DNA from: JAWPNA01 sp045402695
GTDB taxonomy: Bacteria; Acidobacteriota; Polarisedimenticolia; JACPZX01; DASXTC01
Assembly: GCA_045402695.1 (NCBI GenBank)
Contig: JAWPNA010000234.1
Coordinates: forward strand, 1 to 12,294
Length of the DNA stretch: 12,294 nucleotides
Reading direction: 5' to 3'
The position numbers and the translations under genes are program-made. How positions within the stretch are numbered: the first letter of the stretch is position 1; every line of letters begins with the position of its first letter. The notes beneath the pieces were generated by a model, which worked only from the letters and a program-made list of their open reading frames with translations, did no database searches and was not told the origin of the DNA. Below are positions 6,851-12,294 of this stretch, piece by piece.

Positions 6851-8586
6851 TTGGGGGCCGACGCCGCCGTCAGCGCCGCCTCGCGTGCCGGCGCGAACTC
6901 GTCACCAGGGTTCCACGAAGGCATCGTGTCCGCGTTCGCCACGCGGTAGGTGATGTAGAACGCGATCTGGGCCGTCCTCTCGGCCCCCTTCAGGTCCCAC
7001 GTGGGTTCGTACTCGTCCGACGGTCTGTGGTAACGCTTCTCGTTGTACTCCTTCCACTGCGCCTCGCCCCACGCCGGGTCCTTCCCCTCGAACTGCAGGC
7101 CGTGCTCCATCGAGACCGCGGGCACGCCGATCTTGGCGAAGTTGAAGTGGTCGGAGCGGTAAAACGATCCTTGCTCCGGATGCGGATCGGGAGTGAGGGC
7201 AAAGCCGAATTCCTTGGCGGCGTCCTCGATGTAGTTCCTGAGGTTCGAGCGCTCCCATCCCAGAAAGGTCATGTCCTTCGTCACGCCCAGCACCGAAACG
7301 CCGTCCATGTTGATGTTGGCCGCGATCTTGCCCGCCGGGATGGTGGGGTGCATGGCGTAGTACTCCGAGCCGCGCAGACCCATTTCCTCGGCCGTCACGG
7401 CGAGGAAGATCACCGCCCGGCGCGGCTTGACCGGCGCCAGACGGAAAGCGCGCGCCATCTCCAGCATGGTGGCCACGCCTGAAGCGTTGTCGTAGGCGCC
7501 GTTGTAGATGCGATCACCGGTGTCATCCTGATCCCCGATTCCGAGGTGATCGTAGTGGGCCGTCACGATCACCGCCTGGTCCTTGAGTCCCTCGTCGGTG
7601 CCGGGGGCGTAGGCCACCACGTTGGCGGAGTCGAACCTGCGGATCCTGCTCACAATGTGCGCCTTCGATCTGAGGCCGAGAGGCGCCGGGGTGAAGTCGG
7701 GCCTGGCCGCGGCCTCCCGCAGCGCATCGAAGTCCTTCCCGGCGGCGGACAGCAGCGAGCGCGCCGCCGCCTGCGTCACCCAACCGGCCTGCTTCAGCGG
7801 CGCGGGCGCCCTGGGGTCCATCTCGTTGAAGGCGCGCTCGCGCGCCCAGGAGTTGCGCACCACGTCCCAGGCGTAACCGGCCGACGCATCGGTATGGATG
7901 AGGATCGCCCCCACGGCCCCTTTCTTCGCCGCGATCTCGAACTTGTAGGTCCAGCGCCCGTAGTAGGTCAGCGCTTTGCCCCCGAAGACGGACGGGCTCT
8001 CCGAGGGAGGATCGTTGACCAGCATCACCAGCACCTTGCCGCTCACGTCCTGTCCCTTGTAGTCATCCCACTGGAACTCGGGCGCCACGACGCCGTATCC
8101 CACGAACACCATGTCCGCCTGCGTGTCCACGGTTGGCTGCTGGGTCTCCGTCCACAGGACGAAGTCGTCCTTGTACTTGATGGGAGCCGGCGCCGCGCCC
8201 CCCGAGACGCTCTCGAACGCCAGCGTGCTCTCCGGAAGAGTTTCGACCCCCACCAGAGGCACGCGCTGCTGGTAGTTGCGGTCGTTCACGCCGCGCCACA
8301 GCGCGGCCAGCTCCAAGTAGGTCGCGATGTATTCGGCGGCCAGATCGCCGCCTCTCTGTCCCGTGCCGCGCCCCTCCAGCAGGTCCGAGGAGAGGAACCT
8401 CAAGTGCGCCCCGATGCGGACGCTGTTGATGCTTCTCATCGCGGCGTCCACGTCCTTCGGAAGGCTCGATGCGGATGGCGTTGCAGGGGCCGGGGTCTGC
8501 GCGACCGCCCGCGGCGCGGCGACAAGAGAGCACACCGCCACGGTCAACGCCGCGGCGAGGATCAGATGACGTCTATTGCGTGACAT
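6847..8586 (-). CDS. Exported M28-family zinc metallopeptidase with PA-type domain
   Basis: A 579-residue secreted co-catalytic zinc aminopeptidase-type protein. The signal peptide covers residues 1-29 (RNRRHLILAAALTVAV..., likely cut AVA|QTP). After 'LRFLSSDLLEGRGTGQRGG' (62-80), typical of this subfamily, comes a PA-type insertion at about 130-305 (MVFVGYGVVAPEFQWDDYKG, KVLVMLVNDPP, KKGAVGAILIHTD). The catalytic domain follows. Expected ligands are present: His344 and Asp346 in AHYDHLG, Asp366 in YDNASG, Glu400/Glu401 in TAEEMG (Glu400 as general base, Glu401 as ligand), Asp428 in NMDG, and His520 in RYHRPSDEY. The protein should release N-terminal residues or cleave short peptides outside the cytoplasm; its exact specificity cannot be read. 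ATG start with GGAGGAG (complement of 8591-8597) four bases upstream. Its stop overlaps the phytase-like gene, forming a two-gene unit. All catalytic residues are present. Confidence 0.95.
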   Translation of the reverse strand: MSRNRRHLILAAALTVAVCSLVAAPRAVAQTPAPATPSASSLPKDVDAAMRSINSVRIGAHLRFLSSDLLEGRGTGQRGGDLAAEYIATYLELAALWRGVNDRNYQQRVPLVGVETLPESTLAFESVSGGAAPAPIKYKDDFVLWTETQQPTVDTQADMVFVGYGVVAPEFQWDDYKGQDVSGKVLVMLVNDPPSESPSVFGGKALTYYGRWTYKFEIAAKKGAVGAILIHTDASAGYAWDVVRNSWARERAFNEMDPRAPAPLKQAGWVTQAAARSLLSAAGKDFDALREAAARPDFTPAPLGLRSKAHIVSRIRRFDSANVVAYAPGTDEGLKDQAVIVTAHYDHLGIGDQDDTGDRIYNGAYDNASGVATMLEMARAFRLAPVKPRRAVIFLAVTAEEMGLRGSEYYAMHPTIPAGKIAANINMDGVSVLGVTKDMTFLGWERSNLRNYIEDAAKEFGFALTPDPHPEQGSFYRSDHFNFAKIGVPAVSMEHGLQFEGKDPAWGEAQWKEYNEKRYHRPSDEYEPTWDLKGAERTAQIAFYITYRVANADTMPSWNPGDEFAPAREAALTAASAPK

Positions 8587-8644
8587 TGGACTCCTCCGGG
8601 TTGGCCAATCCCCGGAACGGCTCGCGCTTCACCGGGGGTGCGGG

Positions 8645-8673
8645 ATTATAGCCGATGGTCGCCGAGCGCACTA
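8645..8673 (-). promoter_or_regulatory. Candidate promoter for the M28 peptidase gene pair
   Basis: A perfect TATAAT lies on the minus strand (complement of 8645-8650), in the 94-base gap between the end of the FAD-subunit gene and the peptidase ATG at 8586. With a 17-base spacer the -35 position reads TAGTGC (complement of 8668-8673), a poor match to TTGACA, and there is no TG extension. Transcription from here would give a leader of about 50 bases. Within that leader lies a CCCCGG/CCGGGG inverted pair (8610-8615 with 8632-8637). An exact TATAAT is notable in such GC-rich DNA, but one good hexamer is thin evidence. Confidence 0.4.
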
Positions 8674-8680
8674 CGGCAGG

Positions 8681-9655
8681 TCAGGTAGGAGGTGTTGCCA
8701 GTCGGCTCAGGAGGCGTCTCACGAACAATCCGACCATGCGCTTGCGGTACTGCGGAGCGAACATCACGTTGCGCACCGGCTGAGTCTTCGACGCGATGGC
8801 GGATGCGGCGTGATCGATCGCCTCGGGGGTCAGCCGCCTCCCTCTCATGGGCTGTGTGATCTCAGGAAACATCAGCGGCGTCATCGAGACGGCGTTGACC
8901 ACGACCTGGAGATCCTCCACAACGTCGCCATCCAGCCGCACGGCTGCCGCCACCCCCGCGTCGGGAAAGTCGAACGAGTCTCGCAGCCGCAGCTTCAGGT
9001 ACCCCGACATGTATCGATCCGCGCCGGGAGGCAGCGTCACGCGCGCGATCAAGTCTCCTCTCTCCAGGACATTTCTCCGGATGCCGTCGGGCTGGAAGAA
9101 CTCCCGCAGCTTCACGTCGCGCGCCCCCGAGAATCCTTCGACCGTCACGCTCGCGTCCAACGCCATGAGAACCGCGGCCGTGTCGCCGGAGTACACCGCG
9201 TAGCAGATCTCTTTCTGGGGGACGACGAGACAGACGTCTCCGTCCGCCTTCATGCAGTACCCCTTCGAGGCGCGCCAGTCGGCCGACTGGTTGAAGTAGT
9301 AGCAGCGTGTCTCGACCAGAAGGTTGCCCCCGAGGGTGGCCTGCTGCCTCACGAGCGGCGTGGCCACCTGTTCGATGGCTTCGACAAGCCCGCGGTGGCG
9401 GTGGCGCAGCACCGCGCCCGTCTCCAGGTCGGCCAGCCGCGACATCGCCCCGAGTGAATCCTGGCCGGCGGATCGCAGCTCCTCCACGCGCCACAGCGCG
9501 ATGACGTTGCCGCGCGGGTTGAGTCGGTTCTTGTAGTTGGGGAGCAGGTCGGTGCCGCCGGCGACGTAGTCGAAGTCGCCGCCGCAGGACCGCGCGATGT
9601 CGAGCGCTTCGTGGATCGATGCCGGCCGGTGCAGCTTGAACGCGGGGAGGATCAC
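8681..9655 (-). CDS. hcrB: Molybdenum hydroxylase FAD subunit, 4-hydroxybenzoyl-CoA reductase beta type
   Basis: This 324-residue subunit carries FAD and passes electrons to or from the iron-sulfur subunit of a xanthine-dehydrogenase-family complex. FAD-binding motifs are 'VAGGTDLLPNYKN' (31-43) and 'ATLGGNLLVETR' (106-117). Directly after the second motif is an insertion with four cysteines: Cys118 (ETRC), Cys134 (KGYC), Cys142 (GDVC) and Cys151 (KEIC), including 'CYYFNQSADWR'. The 16-8-9 spacing matches, as I recall it, the residues that bind the extra [4Fe-4S] cluster in the beta subunit of Thauera 4-hydroxybenzoyl-CoA reductase. CO and nicotine dehydrogenase FAD subunits lack this. The start is GTG, overlapping the alpha subunit stop by four bases, with no clear ribosome binding site, so translation is likely coupled. 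It is the last gene of the operon; no terminator is visible behind it. The subfamily is well supported, but the substrate is inferred from homology; a related CoA-ester dehydroxylase is possible. Confidence 0.85.
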   Translation of the reverse strand: MILPAFKLHRPASIHEALDIARSCGGDFDYVAGGTDLLPNYKNRLNPRGNVIALWRVEELRSAGQDSLGAMSRLADLETGAVLRHRHRGLVEAIEQVATPLVRQQATLGGNLLVETRCYYFNQSADWRASKGYCMKADGDVCLVVPQKEICYAVYSGDTAAVLMALDASVTVEGFSGARDVKLREFFQPDGIRRNVLERGDLIARVTLPPGADRYMSGYLKLRLRDSFDFPDAGVAAAVRLDGDVVEDLQVVVNAVSMTPLMFPEITQPMRGRRLTPEAIDHAASAIASKTQPVRNVMFAPQYRKRMVGLFVRRLLSRLATPPT

Positions 9656-12003
9656 GGCCCAGCCCGCACCAGCCGCGAGGGAGTCTTCTTCTCCTGACGC
9701 CCGGCGTCCCGCCCCCCTGGTCGATTCGGGTCCTTGCCGCTCAGGATGGCGGAGAGGATCCGATCCGGAGTCATGGGCAGTTCCATCAGTCTCACGCCGA
9801 CCGCGTCATGGATGGCGTTGGCCACCGCCGGGGCCACCGGCAGGATGGGCCCCTCGCCGGCCTCCTTCGCGCCGAAGGGGCCTTCGGGGTCGTTGGTCTC
9901 GATGATGAACACCTCCACTGGCGGCATCTGCTTGGGCGTCAGCGTGCGATAGTCGAGCAGGTTCGGATCCAGGATGTTGCCGCGGTTGTACCGGAAGTCC
10001 TCGGTGAGAGCCTGGCCCAGCCCCATGTGAACGCATCCCTGAATCTGCCCGATCACGGCGGTGGGATTGAGCGCGCGCCCGCAGTCGTGCGCCGCCCAGA
10101 TCTTTCTCACCCGCACGAAGCCGCTCTCCGGATCCACGCTGACGCGGGCCACGTAGGCCTGGAAGGTGTACGAGGGCGAGAGGCCCGCGGCGGCCCCCTT
10201 GAACTTGCCGCCCATGGGAGGTGCCGATGCGTAACAGCCGCGGGCGATGAGCGCCCCCTTTCCCTTGATCGCCTCCTGCAAGGCGTCCATGAAGGAGACG
10301 TTGATGTCGGGGTTGGGGGCGTAGATCGCCTTGCCGTCCCTCAGGATGAATCCTTCGGCGGGATATCCGGTCAACGTCGAAGCGGCGGACAGCAGCTCCT
10401 CGCGGATCTCCTCGCCGGCGCGCCGCGCGGCGTTGCCGGCCATGAACGTGACGCGTGACGAATACGACCCCAGGTCGATCGGCGCCGTGTCGCTGTCGGA
10501 GGAGAAGATCCGGATGCGGTCCAGGCCCACACCTAGCGGCTCGGCCACGCACTGCGCGAGCATCGTGTCGCTGCCTTGCCCGATCTCGGCGGCCAGGCTG
10601 TGCACCGTGATGCCGCCGTCGCTGTCGATCTTGACGTGCACGGTGGACTGGGGCGTCTTGGTCCAGTGGATCGGCAGGGCCGACCCGCTGATGTAGAAGC
10701 CGCAGGCCACGCCCAATCCCTCGCCGTAGGGGAGCTTGCCGTGGAGCGCATCCCACTCGGAGGCTCGGCGCACCGTCTCCAGCGCCTCGCGGGTGCCATT
10801 GCTGGTGATGCGGAACTCGTTGATCGTCTTGGTCATCGGCGGCAGCAGGTTCTTGAGGCGGAACTCGAGGGGATCCAGGCCGGCGTTTCCGGCGAGGATG
10901 TCCATCACCACTTCCATCGCGAATCGGGAGTTGACCGCGCCGTGGCCGCGCATGGCGCCGCTGGGAGGCTTGTTGGTATAAACCCTCTTGCCCGAGTAGC
11001 GGAAGTGGTCGATGCGGTAGGGGCCCATGCACAGCACGCCGTTGTAATAGGTGGTCACGACTCCGAAACTCCCCCAGGCGCCTCCGTCGATGAGCGACTT
11101 CAGGTCGAGTCCCGTGATGGTCCCTTCGCGAGAGACCCCCATGGCCATCCAGGTCCGCGTGGGGTGCCGCCCGTGGTTGGTGATGAAGACTTCCTCGCGG
11201 TCGAACAGGATCTTCACGGGCCTCTTCGCGCGTCGCGACAGCAGCGCGGCGATCATCTCGTGGGGGAACGGATCGCTCTTGCCTCCGAAGGCGCCCCCCA
11301 CCATGGGACGGATGACCCGGATGCGGTGCATCTCCATCCCCATCACCTCCGACAGAGCGCGGTGCAGGTAGTGGGGAACCTGCGTGGCCGACCAGACGGT
11401 GAGCCTCCCGTCGTGATCGTGATGGGCGATGACACAGTGCGGCTCTGTGAACGCGTGCGTCACGGCCGCGAACTTGAACTCGTGTCGCTCGACGAACGCG
11501 GACCCTTTGAAGGCGGCCTCCACATCGCCGAAGTTCTGCTCCACCGCTTTCTGGATGTTGGTCCCGCCGAGGGTCTTGTCGTGGATCGGCACCTTGGCCG
11601 GCTTGAGCGCCTCGTCGATGGTCAGCACCGGATCGAGAGGTTCGTAGGCGACGTCGATCAGCCGGATGGCGGCCAGGGCGATCTCCTCGTCGTCGGCGGC
11701 CACGCCCGCCACGCAGTCACCCACGTACAGGACGCGGTCCACGGCCATCGCCGTCTCGTCGCGCGACACCGGCAACACACCGAATCGGACCTCCGATTCC
11801 CGCCCCGTGACCACGGCCTTCACGCCGGGCAGCGCCTCGGCGCGAGAGGTGTCGATCCTGGTGATGCGCGCGTACGGCAGAGGGCTGCGGAGGATCTTGC
11901 CGGTCAGCATCCCCGGCAGCTTGATGTCGTCGGTGTAGACACCCTGCCCGGTCACCTTGGCGACGGCGTCCAGAAGCGGCGTGGGCCTTCCCACCACGCT
12001 CAT
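9652..12003 (-). CDS. hcrA: Molybdopterin-binding catalytic subunit, 4-hydroxybenzoyl-CoA reductase alpha type
   Basis: This 783-residue subunit holds the molybdopterin cofactor and active site of a xanthine-dehydrogenase-family enzyme. In the best-known relative the reaction removes the phenolic hydroxyl of 4-hydroxybenzoyl-CoA, giving benzoyl-CoA. The N-terminal domain has 'DAVAKVTGQGVYTDDIKLPGML' features. Cofactor-contact motifs are GGAFGGK (236-242), SGAMRGHG (348-355, with Arg352) and EIGQGSDT (473-480). The likely catalytic glutamate is Glu717 in GPFGAKEAGEGP. 'GFYISGSALPIHW' (435-447) and 'LGSYSSRVTFMAGNA' (511-525) resemble HcrA. The AYxCSFR loop of form I CO dehydrogenase is absent. 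There is no Tat signal, so it is cytoplasmic. ATG start with GGGAG (complement of 12011-12015) seven bases upstream; ATGA overlap with gamma and GTGA overlap with beta. Residues from about 755 form a basic, low-complexity tail past the usual end. Fold and cofactor are certain; substrate is likely but unproven. Confidence 0.88.
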   Translation of the reverse strand: MSVVGRPTPLLDAVAKVTGQGVYTDDIKLPGMLTGKILRSPLPYARITRIDTSRAEALPGVKAVVTGRESEVRFGVLPVSRDETAMAVDRVLYVGDCVAGVAADDEEIALAAIRLIDVAYEPLDPVLTIDEALKPAKVPIHDKTLGGTNIQKAVEQNFGDVEAAFKGSAFVERHEFKFAAVTHAFTEPHCVIAHHDHDGRLTVWSATQVPHYLHRALSEVMGMEMHRIRVIRPMVGGAFGGKSDPFPHEMIAALLSRRAKRPVKILFDREEVFITNHGRHPTRTWMAMGVSREGTITGLDLKSLIDGGAWGSFGVVTTYYNGVLCMGPYRIDHFRYSGKRVYTNKPPSGAMRGHGAVNSRFAMEVVMDILAGNAGLDPLEFRLKNLLPPMTKTINEFRITSNGTREALETVRRASEWDALHGKLPYGEGLGVACGFYISGSALPIHWTKTPQSTVHVKIDSDGGITVHSLAAEIGQGSDTMLAQCVAEPLGVGLDRIRIFSSDSDTAPIDLGSYSSRVTFMAGNAARRAGEEIREELLSAASTLTGYPAEGFILRDGKAIYAPNPDINVSFMDALQEAIKGKGALIARGCYASAPPMGGKFKGAAAGLSPSYTFQAYVARVSVDPESGFVRVRKIWAAHDCGRALNPTAVIGQIQGCVHMGLGQALTEDFRYNRGNILDPNLLDYRTLTPKQMPPVEVFIIETNDPEGPFGAKEAGEGPILPVAPAVANAIHDAVGVRLMELPMTPDRILSAILSGKDPNRPGGRDAGRQEKKTPSRLVRAGP

Positions 12004-12294
12004 CGGCGCGCTCCCGCGGGTGCGCCGGCCCCGGCGGGCTGCGCCGGACGGCGCTCACGTAGGACTTTGGCGGCGCGGCCGATGGCCTCGATGATCGCCA
12101 CATATCCCGTGCACCGGCACATGTTGCCCGAGATCGCCTCGCGGACCTCTTCTTCCGTGGGATCGAGGCGGCGCGCGAGCAGGCTGACGGCCGACATGAT
12201 GAAGCCCGGCGTGCAGAAGCCGCACTGGCTTGCCCCGGTCTGGACGAACGCCTCCTGCACCGGGTGCAGCGCCTCGCCCGCCTCGAGAGCGGCC
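12000..12294 (-). CDS. hcrC: Molybdenum hydroxylase [2Fe-2S] subunit, C-terminal part (cut by window end)
   Basis: Ninety-seven residues are visible, and the frame stays open to the window edge, so the N-terminus lies outside. The fragment reads 'ALEAGEALHPVQEAFVQTG', then ASQCGFCTPGFIMSA and 'GNMCRCTGYVAIIEAI'. The C-G-F-C and C-R-C pairs are the four ligands of the helical-domain [2Fe-2S] cluster in the small subunit of xanthine-dehydrogenase-family enzymes. The plant-ferredoxin-like cluster would be encoded in the missing part (roughly 60-70 residues, given a family length near 160). The protein relays electrons between the molybdenum site and the FAD subunit. The last residues (RRPAQPAGAGAPAGARR) form a low-complexity tail. 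Its stop overlaps the alpha start as ATGA. The gamma-alpha-beta order agrees with the hba/hcr clusters I know. The subunit type is certain; the hcrC name rests on the neighbours. Confidence 0.88.
   Translation of the reverse strand, partial: AALEAGEALHPVQEAFVQTGASQCGFCTPGFIMSAVSLLARRLDPTEEEVREAISGNMCRCTGYVAIIEAIGRAAKVLRERRPAQPAGAGAPAGARR

Noticed and set aside
7546..8583. A 345-codon open frame on the plus strand opposite the M28 peptidase
   Set aside because: The minus-strand frame has all M28 ligands and a signal peptide. The plus frame has composition bias and no family features.
8610..8637. CCCCGG/CCGGGG inverted pair as a terminator for the molybdoenzyme operon
   Set aside because: Six pairs with a 16-base loop, no T-tract, and it lies downstream of the TATAAT box, nearer the next gene's start.
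9652..12003. Assignment of the molybdoenzyme as aerobic CO dehydrogenase (CoxMSL)
   Set aside because: The alpha subunit has GAMRGHG where form I CoxL has AYxCSFR, and the FAD subunit carries the four-cysteine insertion that CoxM lacks.
1..12294. A novel defence, mobile or RNA-guided system
   Set aside because: I looked for nuclease, reverse transcriptase, toxin-antitoxin, integrase and array signatures on both strands and saw none. Every long stretch is explained by metabolic, repair or secreted-protein genes.

Overview
The window is GC-rich (about two thirds GC by eye) and tightly coding. It looks like a contig from an uncultured bacterium. A secreted NHL-repeat protein carries the 'GNLFIADTGNNRIRQV / TVAGNG..GY.GDGGPAT.A.LN.P' pattern, and its C-terminal tail ends in a 'GYGTESVGKPR...GPGYC' type motif. 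Together with M28 peptidases and imidazolonepropionase-like amidohydrolases, these are familiar from Acidobacteriota and related uncultured phyla. That taxonomic placement is inference from protein style, not a search result.

Layout, left to right. (1) Positions 3-467, plus strand: the C-terminal end of an imidazolonepropionase-like amidohydrolase. Every other gene is on the minus strand. (2) 478-2610: recG, the branch-migration helicase, convergent with the amidohydrolase with only 10 bases between their stop codons. (3) 2659-5769: a 1036-residue exported protein with twelve NHL repeats, a PKD-like domain and further beta domains, with its own likely promoter at 5840-5869. (4) 5891-6850 and 6847-8586: an exported phytase-like/SdiA-regulated-like beta-propeller protein, translationally coupled behind an exported M28 zinc peptidase with a PA-type insertion. 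A TATAAT box at 8645-8650 is a plausible -10 for this pair. (5) 8681-12294: three cytoplasmic subunits of a molybdenum hydroxylase in the order gamma (2x[2Fe-2S], cut by the window edge), alpha (molybdopterin) and beta (FAD), joined by 4-base stop/start overlaps.

The molybdoenzyme is the most informative part. Its FAD subunit has a four-cysteine insertion (Cys118, 134, 142, 151) of the kind that holds an extra [4Fe-4S] cluster in 4-hydroxybenzoyl-CoA reductase (HcrB/HbaD). The alpha subunit has GSYSSRVTF and SGSALPIHW stretches that fit HcrA better than xanthine or CO dehydrogenase. This suggests anaerobic metabolism of phenolic compounds through benzoyl-CoA, although no other gene of that pathway is in view. 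The M28 peptidase and the two secreted propeller proteins suggest extracellular polymer or peptide use.

I found no tRNA, rRNA, CRISPR array, insertion sequence, attachment site or phage gene. I did not find a convincing undescribed system. The region is mostly ordinary, with a few points of moderate interest listed in the findings. No stretch above 300 bases lacks a gene; the longest gap is 5770-5890 (121 bases).
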